Assembly (NCBI RefSeq): GCF_003583405.1 | Contig: NZ_QXEC01000007.1 | Location: 124,001-188,000 of the forward strand | Reading direction: 5' to 3' | Source: Micromonospora radicis | GTDB taxonomy: Bacteria; Actinomycetota; Actinomycetes; Mycobacteriales; Micromonosporaceae | Length of the DNA stretch: 64,000 nt | Shown: positions 49,628-58,077 of the stretch, piece after piece | Layout of the letters: the number at the start of each line of letters is the position of its first letter | Position numbering within the stretch: position 1 is the stretch's first letter | Notes under the pieces: generated by a model | The model's input: only the letters and a program-made list of their open reading frames with translations | The model's database searches: none | What the model was told of the DNA's origin: nothing | Made by a program: the position numbers and the translations under genes

Positions 49628-51780
49628 GCGCCGGCGCGGCCGTACGCCGGGCTCGCCCGTGGCCGGTGGTCGCGGCCGGCGCGGCACTCGGGTGGCTGCG
49701 CGGATTGCTCGCGGTCGGGCTGCTGGCCGGTGTCTACCTGCTGGCCTTCGTGCTGGTCACCGTGAACGCACTGTTCGTCGTACTGGTGCTCTGGGGTGCG
49801 TTCAGCAGACCGTCCGGATACGGCAGCTGGCCGCTGGTGGTCGGTGGGAGCATCGCGGCGATCTTCGCACTGCTCTACGGGATAGCGACGGTCAGCCGGG
49901 TGGAGCAACCGCCACCCGGTGCGGTGTTCCTGCCCCGCCGGCACGCCCCCGAGCTGTGGCGGCTGGTCGAGGAGTTGGCCCGCGAGTTGGAGACCAGGGC
50001 GCCGACGCGGATCTTCCTCACTCCGGAGGTCAACGCGGCGGTGTCGGAGGAAGCCCGGCTGCTCGGCTTCGCCGTCGGCGAGCGGACCCTGTATCTCGGC
50101 GTGCCGTTGCTGAACCAGGTGACGCCGACGCACCTGCGGGCGGTGCTGTGCCACGAGTTCGGTCACTACGCCGGCCGGCACACCCGGTTCGGCGCGGTCG
50201 TCCACCGGGGCGCGGCGTCGTTGGAGTCGGCGTTGTTCCGGCTGCGGATGACCGCGCGGACGAGACAGGGTGTCTCCGGCTACCCGTGGTTCTACCAGCT
50301 GGTGGTCGGCGCGTACGCCAAGGTGTTCCTGTGGGTGTCGCTCGCCGTGCGCCGACGTCAGGAGTTGGAGGCCGACGCCCGCGCGGCGGAGATGGTCGGT
50401 CCGGCCGAGGCCGCCGAGGCGCTGCGCGAGGTCCACGCACTCGGGCAGGCGTGGCGCGGCTTCACGGGCATGTTCGTCCAGCCGGTGCAGCGGTTGGGTT
50501 TCGTGCCGGCGGACCTGTTCGGCACGTTCGCGACCATGGTGGACGACCCGCAGGTCCGGCAGCGGTTGGCGGAGCTGCGCCGGAATCCGGTCGAGGCGAA
50601 CCGGTCGTGGCTGGATTCCCATCCGCCGCTGGCGCGGCGCCTCGCGTCGATCGAGGCACAGTCGACGGGTGGAGCGCACCCGCCGGACCAGCCACCACCG
50701 CTGGTCGTCGACCCGGCGCCGGTGGCGGCCGTGCAGGAGAAGGTGTACGGGTTGGCCCGCACCCGGCCCACGGAGTTGTCGCCGGAAACCTGGGCGGAGG
50801 TGGCCGCCGAGGCGTTCGCGATCGAGCCGGCCGGCCGGCTGCTGGCCGCCGCTCGGGCCGTCGACAGGTCCGCGCGCGCCACTCTCGCCACGGTCCTCGA
50901 CCTGTTGGCGCAGGGCCGCCAGGACGAGCTGGCTCGCCGGCTGACCGAGGCGGCGGAGCCCCGCGAGCAACTCGCCGAGGCACTGTTCGCGCTGGTCGGC
51001 CAGGCACTGGCCGGTACCGGCCAGGCGCGGTGGGTGTTGAGCTGGACGGCGGGTTACCTGCTGGTGCCGGGCGACGACACCGACCGGGGCCGGGCGGAGC
51101 TGGCGGACCTGGAGGCGTTGGTGACCGCTGCCGCCCACGACGCCGCGGCGGTGGGCGCGCTGCGACGGGGACTGGTCCGGCGCGGGGTTGCGGTACGCGA
51201 GCCGGTGCCGCTGCTGCTGCGGACGGTGTCGGCCCCGGCCGGGCCGACCACCGGGGTCGACATCGCCGGGCGGCTACCCGACTTCGTCGCCGAGGAGCTG
51301 CGCCGGCAGGATTCGGTGCGCCGGGTCACCCTGGTGGTACTGGTGGTACTGGCCGGGCTCTGGGGCATCACGGTGATCGGCCGGGACGACCCGCTGGATC
51401 GTCCACCGGCCGCCAGCAACCTGCGGACGAGCTGGCCGACGCTGCCAGGTCAGCAGCCCTGGCCGGCGCTGCCCGGTCGGGAGCCAGGGCTACCGTCGGT
51501 CAACGACCCGCGCTGGGCGGACCCGGCCTGGCCGCACCCGCTCTCGTCCTACTTCTACCGGCCGTACCTCGACCCGTCGAATCCGATCCTGGACGCACTG
51601 CTGCTGAACGACGCGATCGTGGTGAAGCGGGGTGACACCCTGACCAGGATCGCCGCGCGGCGCTGTACCACGGTCAGGCACCTACAGAAGATCAACGACA
51701 TGGGTGACCGGACCACCATCGTGATCGGCCAGTGGCTGCTGGTGCCCGCCCGGCTCGGCAGCCCCGGGAAGTGCGACTGA
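49624..51780 (+). CDS. membrane M48 metalloprotease with C-terminal LysM
   Basis: A 718-aa protein. Two or three N-terminal TM helices (about 20-80) precede an M48 peptidase domain with HEFGH (H177, E178, H181) and the downstream Glu ligand in RRQELEADARA (about E247). A long helical region follows, then a TM helix near 565-580 (VTLVVLVVLAGLWGITVI). A Pro-rich linker and a LysM peptidoglycan-binding domain (KRGDTLTRIAARRCTTVRHLQKIN, from about residue 666) end the protein outside the cell. HtpX-type M48 proteases degrade membrane proteins; fusion to LysM suggests sensing of the wall. It is the last gene of the sigma-factor operon. Confidence 0.88.
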   Translation: MSAGAAVRRARPWPVVAAGAALGWLRGLLAVGLLAGVYLLAFVLVTVNALFVVLVLWGAFSRPSGYGSWPLVVGGSIAAIFALLYGIATVSRVEQPPPGAVFLPRRHAPELWRLVEELARELETRAPTRIFLTPEVNAAVSEEARLLGFAVGERTLYLGVPLLNQVTPTHLRAVLCHEFGHYAGRHTRFGAVVHRGAASLESALFRLRMTARTRQGVSGYPWFYQLVVGAYAKVFLWVSLAVRRRQELEADARAAEMVGPAEAAEALREVHALGQAWRGFTGMFVQPVQRLGFVPADLFGTFATMVDDPQVRQRLAELRRNPVEANRSWLDSHPPLARRLASIEAQSTGGAHPPDQPPPLVVDPAPVAAVQEKVYGLARTRPTELSPETWAEVAAEAFAIEPAGRLLAAARAVDRSARATLATVLDLLAQGRQDELARRLTEAAEPREQLAEALFALVGQALAGTGQARWVLSWTAGYLLVPGDDTDRGRAELADLEALVTAAAHDAAAVGALRRGLVRRGVAVREPVPLLLRTVSAPAGPTTGVDIAGRLPDFVAEELRRQDSVRRVTLVVLVVLAGLWGITVIGRDDPLDRPPAASNLRTSWPTLPGQQPWPALPGREPGLPSVNDPRWADPAWPHPLSSYFYRPYLDPSNPILDALLLNDAIVVKRGDTLTRIAARRCTTVRHLQKINDMGDRTTIVIGQWLLVPARLGSPGKCD

Positions 51781-51802
51781 CCCCACGGCCGCGATCGGAC
51801 GG

Positions 51803-52270
51803 TCAGCCGGCCCGCCACCAGGCGAACCGGTCGCTGCGTCGCCACGAGTAGCCGGTCCCGGCCGCCGCGAACGGGTCGCGCCGCGACTGCGCGGCCGCGC
51901 TGCGACTCGACGTGTCCTCGCCGCCCGGCCCGGCGCCCGCCGTCCACTCGAACGGGTCGGCGACCCGCTCGTCCGGCGCCGACGGCGAATCCGGCCCCGA
52001 CGAATCCGGCCCCGACGACGGATACCGGGGCGAGTCGCGCTGTGCCGTGCCGGTGCCGCGGCGACGCCGGTCGTGAGCGGCCCGCCGGGACGGATCCAGC
52101 AGCGTCTCGCGGGCGCGGTAGAGCAACCGGAACCGGTCGGCGTCGCCGCCTCGATCGGGATGGTGGACCAGGGCCGCGCGCCGGAACGCGCGCAGGATCT
52201 GGGTCTCGGTGGCGTCCGCCGGCACGCCCAGCAAGGTGTACCAGTCGGGGTCGTCGGTCGCCGGTCTCAT
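51803..52270 (-). CDS. J-domain (DnaJ-like) protein
   Basis: A 155-aa protein. An N-terminal J domain (about residues 8-65) shows DWYTLLGVPADATETQILRAFRR and the Hsp70-stimulating HPD in HHPDRGGD. The remainder is a charged, Ser/Pro/Asp-rich disordered tail ending WRRSDRFAWWRAG. No zinc-finger or substrate-binding DnaJ domain is present. Its ATG overlaps the stop of the upstream unknown gene, so the two probably function together. Confidence 0.86.
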   Translation of the reverse strand: MRPATDDPDWYTLLGVPADATETQILRAFRRAALVHHPDRGGDADRFRLLYRARETLLDPSRRAAHDRRRRGTGTAQRDSPRYPSSGPDSSGPDSPSAPDERVADPFEWTAGAGPGGEDTSSRSAAAQSRRDPFAAAGTGYSWRRSDRFAWWRAG

Positions 52271-53031
52271 CCCTGCGCCACCTCCGCCTGCCGGCAGATC
52301 AGCTGCCACGACCTACGATGCGCCGGGACGGAACGCCCACTGCCCCGACCGGACACGAACGTCACCCAACGCCGCCCGACCAGGTACGCCCAGACGTGTA
52401 GCTCGTCGCCGTTGCCCTGGTAGTAGTGGCGGCTGTCGGTCAGCACGTCGCCGTTGACGAACGGCCACTGGACGCGCGCCTGCGCGTCGGCCGGCAGGTT
52501 GCCGAGCAGGTCACGCAGGCCCACCGGCAGCGGCAGGTCCGGCGGCGCCGGTGCGGTCGTCGGGGCGGCCGGCAACCGCAGCCGGCCCGGCAGCCACCCG
52601 CTGGGCTTCTGCACCACCACCGCGTGGCGTAGCGACGACGGGACGAACGGCACCACGGTGAGCAGTTGGGCCCGACCACCGCGGTCGTTCGCCGTCGGCG
52701 TGCACATGGCGAGTCCCCGCGGGCCGAGCACGACGGCGTACGGTCGCTGCTGGTCGGTGGGGTGACGGCCGGCCCACCAGTCGACTCGCGGCCCGACCCG
52801 GGCGATCATGCGGTCACGGACCGGCTCACCCAGCTGCTGCCACCAGTAGTTCCGGCCGTTGCCCGGACCCAGGCTGAGATCGGCGGCCGGGTGCACCGGT
52901 GGGGTGACGCCGACGACGGCGGCGGGCACCGGCTCGCCGGCGGCCCGGCGCGCGAGCAGGCGACGCGGTGACCGGACTGGTTCAGCCGGCTGAGTCGACG
53001 GAGCTGGCAGGACTGGCTCATTCGACGTCAT
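52267..53031 (-). CDS. uncharacterised protein coupled to a J-domain protein
   Basis: A 254-aa soluble protein. After a Pro-rich start (about 50 residues) it has a compact alpha/beta region with YAVVLGPRGLAMCTP, VVPFVPSSLRHAVVVQKP and WQLICRQAEVAQG at the end. The start ATG at 53031 follows GGGGGAGG; a longer open frame to 53226 overlaps the ABC-F gene and is rejected. It is read from a promoter with TACAGT at 53059-53064. No family recognised. Confidence 0.72.
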   Translation of the reverse strand: MTSNEPVLPAPSTQPAEPVRSPRRLLARRAAGEPVPAAVVGVTPPVHPAADLSLGPGNGRNYWWQQLGEPVRDRMIARVGPRVDWWAGRHPTDQQRPYAVVLGPRGLAMCTPTANDRGGRAQLLTVVPFVPSSLRHAVVVQKPSGWLPGRLRLPAAPTTAPAPPDLPLPVGLRDLLGNLPADAQARVQWPFVNGDVLTDSRHYYQGNGDELHVWAYLVGRRWVTFVSGRGSGRSVPAHRRSWQLICRQAEVAQG

Positions 53032-53058
53032 GGACGCCTCCCCCGGTAGGGCCAGTCC

Positions 53059-53064
53059 ACTGTA
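53059..53064 (-). promoter_or_regulatory. -10 box of the unknown/J-domain operon
   Basis: TACAGT (minus strand) lies 27 nt before the ATG at 53031, giving a short leader with a good RBS. Confidence 0.4.
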
Positions 53065-53090
53065 TCGCCGCCACGCCCGACACCGGAACC

Positions 53091-53135
53091 GTCGAGCACC
53101 GCCCGCCGTCCCGGCAGGGCGTGGCGGTGCTCGAC
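53091..53135 (-). terminator. hairpin terminator of the ABC-F gene
   Basis: GTCGAGCACCGCC (53091-53103) pairs perfectly with 53123-53135 across a 19-nt loop that has its own short stem. It begins 23 nt after the ABC-F stop codon. Confidence 0.7.
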
Positions 53136-53158
53136 GCGCCGTTGCGCCGTCCGGCCCG

Positions 53159-54796
53159 CTAGCGCGGATCCGGCGCGGGGATCTCCCGCAGACCGTCACC
53201 GTCCAACCGCAGCCACCGCCGTACACCGATGTCGCGCAGGAACCGTTCGTCGTGGCTGACCACCACGAACGCGCCCCGGTAGGAGTTCAGGGCGTTCTCC
53301 AGCTGGCCGACGCTGACCAGGTCCAGATTGTTCGTGGGTTCGTCGAGCAGCAGCAGGTGCGGCGCGGGCTGGGCGTACAGGACACAGGCGAGGGTGGCGC
53401 GCAGCCGTTCGCCGCCGGAGAGCACGCCGACCGGCAGCTGGGTGCGGGCGCCCCGGAACAGGAAGCGGGCCAGTAGGTTCATCCGCTGCGACTGCGGCCG
53501 GTCCGGGGCGTACGCGGCGAGGTTCTCCGCCACCGTACGGTCGGCGTCGAGCAGGTCCAACCGCTGTGACAGGTACGCGACCCGGCCGTCGGCCCGGCGC
53601 AGCTGCCCGCCCTCGGCTTCGAGTTCGCCGGTGAGCAGGCGCAGCAGCGAAGACTTGCCGACACCGTTGGGCCCGGTCAGCGCGATCCGTTCCGGCCCCC
53701 GGATGGTCAGCTCCAGACCGTCGTCGGCGAACAACGGTCGGCTGTCGTACCGCAGCTGGAGCTGCCGTCCCTCGATCAGGGTGCGGCCGGCCGGTACGTC
53801 GGTCTCCGGCAGGTCCAGGGTGAGGGTCTGCTCGTCGCGCAGCGCCCGGCTGGCCTCGTCGAGGCGGCCCTGGGCGTCGCTGACCCGGTTGGCGTGGGTC
53901 TGCTGGGCCCGGCCGGCGGATTCCTGGGCGCTGCGTTTGAGTCCACCGGCGACGATGCGGGCCAGGCCGGCGTTGCCGAGGTTGCGGGCGGCGTTGCCGG
54001 CCCGACGTTCGGCCCGCTCGCGGGCCTGCTGCAGCTCCCGCTTCTCCCGCTTGACCTCCAGCTCGGCGCTGCGTACCTGGCGTTCGGCCAACTCCCGCGC
54101 GGCCTGGGCGGCCGCTTCGTAGGCGGTGAAGTTGCCGCCGAACAACCGCAGCTGCCCACCGTCGAGTTCGGCGATGCGGTCCATCCGGTCCAGCAGCATC
54201 CGGTCGTGACTGACCAGCAGCAGGCAGCCGGGCCAGCTCTCCAGCACCGAGTAGAGCCGGTGCCGGGCGTCGAGGTCGAGGTTGTTGGTCGGTTCGTCGA
54301 GCAACAGCACGTCGGGGCGGCGCAGCAGCTGGGCGGCCAGGCCGAGGGAGACGATCTGACCGCCGCTGAGGGTGTGCAGCCGGCGGTCCAGGCCCACCTC
54401 GCCCAGGCCGAGCCGGTCGAGTTCGGCGCGGCTGCGCTCCTCGACGTCCCAGTCGTCGCCGACGGCGGCGAAGTTCTCCGCACTGGCGTCGCCGGCCTCG
54501 ATGGCGCGCAGCGCGGCCAGCGCGGGGGCGACCCCCAGCACCTCGGCCACGGTGGGCTCACCGGTCAGCGGAAGATCCTGCGGCAGGTAGCCGAGCACCC
54601 CCTCGACGGTCACGCTGCCGCCGGTCGGGGTGAGCTGACCGGCGATCAGGCGTAGCAGGGTGGACTTGCCGGCGCCGTTGGGGGCCACCAGGCCGGTGCG
54701 GCCGGGCGGCACGGTGCAGGACAGATCCTGGAACACGACGGTGTCGTCGGGCCAGGAGAAGGACAGGTTGGTGCAGACGACGCAGACGTCGGACAT
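53159..54796 (-). CDS. ABC-F family ATPase (ribosome-protection type)
   Basis: A 545-aa soluble protein with two ABC domains and no membrane segment. The first domain has Walker A APNGAGKSTL, signature TLSGGQIVSL and Walker B VLLLDEPTNNLD. The second has TGPNGVGKSSL, VLSGGERLRATL and HLLLLDEPTNNLD. Between them is a long charged coiled-coil linker (about residues 225-310), the part that reaches the peptidyl-transferase centre in antibiotic-resistance ABC-F proteins. The ATG at 54796 is used; the ORF to 55792 would overlap the leader and the divergent HEAT gene. A 5' leader with a tiny ORF precedes it, as in inducible resistance genes. Confidence 0.9.
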   Translation of the reverse strand: MSDVCVVCTNLSFSWPDDTVVFQDLSCTVPPGRTGLVAPNGAGKSTLLRLIAGQLTPTGGSVTVEGVLGYLPQDLPLTGEPTVAEVLGVAPALAALRAIEAGDASAENFAAVGDDWDVEERSRAELDRLGLGEVGLDRRLHTLSGGQIVSLGLAAQLLRRPDVLLLDEPTNNLDLDARHRLYSVLESWPGCLLLVSHDRMLLDRMDRIAELDGGQLRLFGGNFTAYEAAAQAARELAERQVRSAELEVKREKRELQQARERAERRAGNAARNLGNAGLARIVAGGLKRSAQESAGRAQQTHANRVSDAQGRLDEASRALRDEQTLTLDLPETDVPAGRTLIEGRQLQLRYDSRPLFADDGLELTIRGPERIALTGPNGVGKSSLLRLLTGELEAEGGQLRRADGRVAYLSQRLDLLDADRTVAENLAAYAPDRPQSQRMNLLARFLFRGARTQLPVGVLSGGERLRATLACVLYAQPAPHLLLLDEPTNNLDLVSVGQLENALNSYRGAFVVVSHDERFLRDIGVRRWLRLDGDGLREIPAPDPR

Positions 54797-54903
54797 GGTG
54801 ACCTCGGGAGGACGAGCCGGGACGCGACCGGCGCCCCGGTCAGGACAGACAGGGCGGTGTGCGGCGGGCCGCCCCGGCGTCGGCCGGTCGGCGGCGGGGC
54901 TGC

Positions 54904-54936
54904 TCACCCTGAGATGTCGTCGTCCCCCGACTGCAT
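54904..54936 (-). CDS. 10-aa leader ORF upstream of ABC-F
   Basis: The ATG at 54936 has an excellent Shine-Dalgarno sequence (GAGGAG at 54948-54943, 6-nt spacing) and opens a 10-codon frame (MQSGDDDISG) that stops at 54904, 107 nt before the ABC-F start. GC-rich segments able to pair (CGCCGGGGCGG with CCCCGCCGCCG) follow it. Short leader ORFs with this layout control drug-inducible ABC-F and erm genes by ribosome stalling. Translation is inferred from the RBS alone. Confidence 0.5.
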   Translation of the reverse strand: MQSGDDDISG

Positions 54937-54974
54937 GTCGCGCTCCTCGTTCGGTGGGGCTTGTTGTGCTGTGG

Positions 54975-55025
54975 GGGCTCTTAGTCCCGTCGGGCTCTTC
55001 GTCCCGTCGGGCTCTTCGTCCCGTT
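54975..55025 (-). repeat. three tandem 17-bp repeats in ABC-F 5' leader
   Basis: GGGCTCTTCGTCCCGTC-type units occupy 54975-54991, 54992-55008 and 55009-55025, differing by one base each. They lie just downstream of a TAGGCT -10 box (minus strand, about 55055) and so would be transcribed as part of the ABC-F leader. Each unit can form a tiny GGG/CCC hairpin. Confidence 0.75.
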
Positions 55026-55115
55026 CGGCGCGGCTGACCCCGCGGATTCAGCCTAGCAACCGGGCCGACGGTCGGCACCGGAGATCGCGTCCCGCAGAAC
55101 GCACCCCGCTGCCGC

Positions 55116-55146
55116 TTGACCCTGACACGGTGACAAGGTCGAGGCT
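55116..55146 (+). promoter_or_regulatory. MerR-type promoter with 19-bp spacer
   Basis: TTGACC (55116-55121), a 19-bp spacer and GAGGCT (55141-55146) match the stretched promoters of MerR regulators. An imperfect dyad (about 23 of 29 bases symmetric, centred near CACGGTG) fills the spacer. The MerR gene of the same operon is its probable regulator. Confidence 0.7.
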
Positions 55147-55166
55147 TGCCCCGAGGAGGTGACCTG

Positions 55167-55811
55167 ATGACCGACACAGTTCTCCCGGGACTGACCAGCG
55201 GCAGCGCGTCGGTGCGGCTGCGGGCGGCGTTGGCGCTCGGCACGACGCCCGGGCCCCGGTTCGTCGACCCGCTGGTCGCGCGGTGCGCGGTCGAACCCGA
55301 GTTCGCCGTACGCGAGATGCTCACCTGGGCGCTCACCCGCCACCCGGCGGAGCTGACCGTCCCGGTGCTGGTCGCGCAGCTGCGCGCGGACCGGGCGCAG
55401 GCCCGCAGCCAGGCGCTGCACACCCTGTCCAAGATCGGCGACCGGCGGGCCTGGCCGGCGATCACCACGGCGCTACTGACCGACGCCGACGACGAGGTGG
55501 CGCGCAGCGCCTGGCGGGCGGCGGTGGCCCTGGTACCGGAGGGAGCGGAACCCGCGCTGGCTGCCGGACTGGCGACCCAACTCGGTCGTGGTGGCCGGGA
55601 GACGCAGTTGAGCCTGAGCCGGGCGCTGATCGCGCTCGGTGAGGTGAGCGCGCCGATCCTGGACGCCGCGGCGAACGCCGCCGACCCGCGGGTACGCCGA
55701 CACGCCGTCGCCACCCGGGGCCTGTGGCGTGACCCGGACCGCGGTTTCGAGTTCGCGATCGAGGAGGCGAAGAAGATCGTCGCCCGCGGCACGACCAGTC
55801 AGCAGGGGTGA
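55167..55811 (+). CDS. HEAT-repeat protein
   Basis: A 214-aa all-helical protein made of HEAT/PBS-lyase-like repeats (VRLRAALALGTTPGPRFVDPL, AVREMLTWALTRHPAELTVPVL, ARSQALHTLSKIGDRRAWPAI, VARSAWRAAVALVPEG and further). The ATG at 55167 follows GAGGAGGT. It has no catalytic motif. It is followed 6 nt later by a MerR regulator whose C-terminal half has the same type of repeats, so the two proteins may bind each other or the same partner. Confidence 0.86.
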   Translation: MTDTVLPGLTSGSASVRLRAALALGTTPGPRFVDPLVARCAVEPEFAVREMLTWALTRHPAELTVPVLVAQLRADRAQARSQALHTLSKIGDRRAWPAITTALLTDADDEVARSAWRAAVALVPEGAEPALAAGLATQLGRGGRETQLSLSRALIALGEVSAPILDAAANAADPRVRRHAVATRGLWRDPDRGFEFAIEEAKKIVARGTTSQQG

Positions 55812-55817
55812 CCGACG

Positions 55818-56822
55818 GTGTTGATCGGTGACGTGGCACGACGGTCCGGGGTCAGCGCCCGCATGCTGCGGCACTACGAGACGCTCGGCCTGGTGCGGCC
55901 CACGGGCCGTACCGGGTCGGGCTATCGCGAGTACTCCGACGAGGACATCCGGCGGATCTTCCACATCGAGATGCTGCGGTCGTTGGGGCTGACGCTGCGG
56001 GACGTCGGCACCGCGCTCGACGACCCCGCCTTCACCCCGGCGACGCTCGTCGAGCAGCTCATCGCGCAGACCCGGGAACGTATCGCCGCCGAGACGCGGC
56101 TACTCACCCGGCTGCGTCGCATCGGTGCCGCCGAGCCCGCCGACTGGTCGGAGGTCCTGCAGGTCGTCGCGCTCCTGCAGGGGTTGGGGTCGGAGAGCGC
56201 CGGCAACCGTCAACGCGCGGCGCTGTCCGCCGCGCGGGAGGTGGGGGTGCCGGTGGAGGCACTGGTCGAGGCGGCGCTGCGGGAGACGGACCCGAACGTC
56301 GCCGGTGCGCTCCGGTGGACCCTGGCGCAGTCCGGCGACGGTGCTCTGACGCTGCTGGCGGTGGGCCTCGACGCGGACGACGCCGAGGTACGCCGGCGGG
56401 CCGTCCGGGCCATCGCCGAGATCCCCACCGGCACGGCGACCGCACTGTTGCGCGACGCCCTCGCACACTCCGACGTCGCGGTGCGTCGGGACGCGGCTCT
56501 GGCGCTCGGGGCACGCGGTGTGACCGAGGCGGTCCCGACGCTGATCGACATGGTGGTCGACGGGGTGCACGACGTGGCGGCGGCCGACGCGTTGAGCGTC
56601 CTGGCGGATGATCCTCGGCGGGTCGACCAGATCGTCACCGGGCTGGTCGCCGGCCTCGGTCGGGATACCGCGGCGGGGGCGGCACGTCGACGGCTGGCCC
56701 AGGCGCTGGCGGACATCCCCGGCAACGCGGCGACGCGCGTCCTGGCGGAACTGTCGCGTGACCAGGACCGGCCCGTCGCGTTGACCGCGCAGTACGTTCT
56801 CACGCTGCGCGCCGCCCGGTGA
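55818..56822 (+). CDS. MerR-family regulator with HEAT-repeat C-terminus
   Basis: A 334-aa protein. Residues 1-70 are a MerR winged HTH (LIGDVARRSGVSARMLRHYETLGLVRPTGRTGSGYREYSDEDIRRI), followed by the usual dimerisation helix to about 120. Where MerR proteins normally have a small effector-binding region, this one has about 200 residues of HEAT repeats (VAGALRWTLAQSGDGALTLL, VRRRAVRAIAEIPTG, VRRDAALALGARGVTEAVPTL). It starts with GTG 6 nt after the HEAT-only gene. It probably controls its own operon from the 19-bp-spacer promoter at 55116. Confidence 0.88.
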   Translation: MLIGDVARRSGVSARMLRHYETLGLVRPTGRTGSGYREYSDEDIRRIFHIEMLRSLGLTLRDVGTALDDPAFTPATLVEQLIAQTRERIAAETRLLTRLRRIGAAEPADWSEVLQVVALLQGLGSESAGNRQRAALSAAREVGVPVEALVEAALRETDPNVAGALRWTLAQSGDGALTLLAVGLDADDAEVRRRAVRAIAEIPTGTATALLRDALAHSDVAVRRDAALALGARGVTEAVPTLIDMVVDGVHDVAAADALSVLADDPRRVDQIVTGLVAGLGRDTAAGAARRRLAQALADIPGNAATRVLAELSRDQDRPVALTAQYVLTLRAAR

Positions 56823-56896
56823 CCCTGCCCAGGGGCCGTCCGATCACGGGGAGTGCCGTGACGGTGGGTGACGTCCGCACCCGCAGCCGGCCGGGG

Positions 56897-57616
56897 TCAC
56901 CGCCGGTTGCGGCCCGCCGGCATCGCCGTGCGGCTCTCGGCGGCGGTCTTGACGAACTGCGTCACCTCGTCGGGGTGCGAGACCATCGCGACGTGACTGG
57001 CGGCGACCTCACCGATGGTCGCGCCCATCCGGTCGGCGAACATACGTTGCGCCTCCGGCGGGATCGCCTGGTCCTCGGTGGCCACCAGGTACCACGACGG
57101 CAGGGACCGCCATGCCGGCACACCCATCTGGTAAGGGAACGTCGAATCGGCGATGGGCTGCTGAACGGCGTGCATCACCATGGCCCGCTGCGGCTCGACA
57201 TCGGCCGCGAAGTGCTGCACGAAGTCGTCCTGCGGCTGCCACATGAAGCCTCGGCCGTCGGTGATCAGATGCGCCAGTGCCGGCGGCATCGGGCCCTGGG
57301 CCAGCAGCGCCTGCAGTGACTCCCCCTGGTCCAGTGCGAAGGACGTGACGTACACCAGCCCGACCACGTTCGGTGCGTCGGTGCCCAGCGCGGTCATGAC
57401 CTGACCGCCATAGGAGTGCCCGACCACGATCGTCGGGCCGTCCTGCATGTTCAGGACCTGACGTAGTCGGGCGACGTCGTCGTCGGTCGAGGTCAGCGGG
57501 AACTGCGGCGCCGTGACGTGGTAGCCGGCGGCCTGCAGGCGTTCGACGACACCACTCCAGCTGGATCCGTCGGCCCAGGCGCCGTGTACCAGGACGATGT
57601 TCGGTCGGCCGTTCAT
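56897..57616 (-). CDS. alpha/beta hydrolase
   Basis: A 239-aa alpha/beta-hydrolase-fold protein. The oxyanion strand is IVLVHGAWADGSSW, the nucleophile elbow GHSYGG, the acid near LVATEDQAIPPEAQ, and the His in ASHVAMVSHPDEV. It resembles the PF12697/salicylate-esterase-like group annotated as hydrolases of unknown substrate. The ATG follows AGGAG. The downstream side meets the MerR operon convergently. Confidence 0.88.
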   Translation of the reverse strand: MNGRPNIVLVHGAWADGSSWSGVVERLQAAGYHVTAPQFPLTSTDDDVARLRQVLNMQDGPTIVVGHSYGGQVMTALGTDAPNVVGLVYVTSFALDQGESLQALLAQGPMPPALAHLITDGRGFMWQPQDDFVQHFAADVEPQRAMVMHAVQQPIADSTFPYQMGVPAWRSLPSWYLVATEDQAIPPEAQRMFADRMGATIGEVAASHVAMVSHPDEVTQFVKTAAESRTAMPAGRNRR

Positions 57617-57795
57617 GCGGCTCCTCCCCTACCGGCGCGCGCGTGTTCGTCACGACCGGCTGCTCAGCGGGTGGCAGCCGATGCGGTCGACGGTGGCGGT
57701 CACCGGGTTGACTGCGGTCAGGACCGCGAATACCAGATCGGTGGCGGGATAAACCCTCCTGGCCGCGGTCTCGACCTGCGGGAACCGGCTGGCGC

Positions 57796-58077
57796 ATGCC
57801 TGATCACCTCGGCCAGATTCGGCCGGTGGAGATCAGGGAGATCGAGCCCGGCGGCGACGAGTCGCTGGCACGGACGCTGCTGGCGATACAGCACGCGGCG
57901 TACGCGGTCGAGGCGTCGGTCATCGACGACGACCGGATCCCGCCGTTACACGAGGCACTCGACGAGTTGCGCGCCGCGTCGTTGCGGTGGCTCGGTGCCG
58001 TCCAGGAGGGCCGGCTGCTCGGCTCCGCCGCATGCAAGCCCGCACGATCCGGCGGGAACAGGAACCGATCGCTTTGA
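57796..58077 (+). pseudogene. truncated GNAT acetyltransferase remnant
   Basis: A 93-codon frame whose first 80 residues resemble the N-terminus of a GNAT enzyme (IREIEPGGDE, LLAIQHAAYAVEASVIDDDRIPPLHE, LRWLGAVQEGRLLGSAA). The sequence then turns abruptly into an unrelated tail (CKPARSGGNRNRSL) and stops, before the acetyl-CoA-binding Q/RxxGxG/A motif. The break coincides with the place where the opposing DinB gene has lost its stop, suggesting one rearrangement truncated both. Confidence 0.55.

Noticed and set aside
49168..51138. 656-codon minus-strand open frame across the M48 gene
   Set aside because: Antisense to the protease with HEFGH motif; no motifs or RBS of its own.
53159..55792. 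877-codon reading of the ABC-F gene
   Set aside because: The extra 330 N-terminal residues are Arg/Ser/Pro-rich, antisense to the HEAT gene and cross the leader region; the ATG at 54796 gives a normal ABC-F N-terminus.
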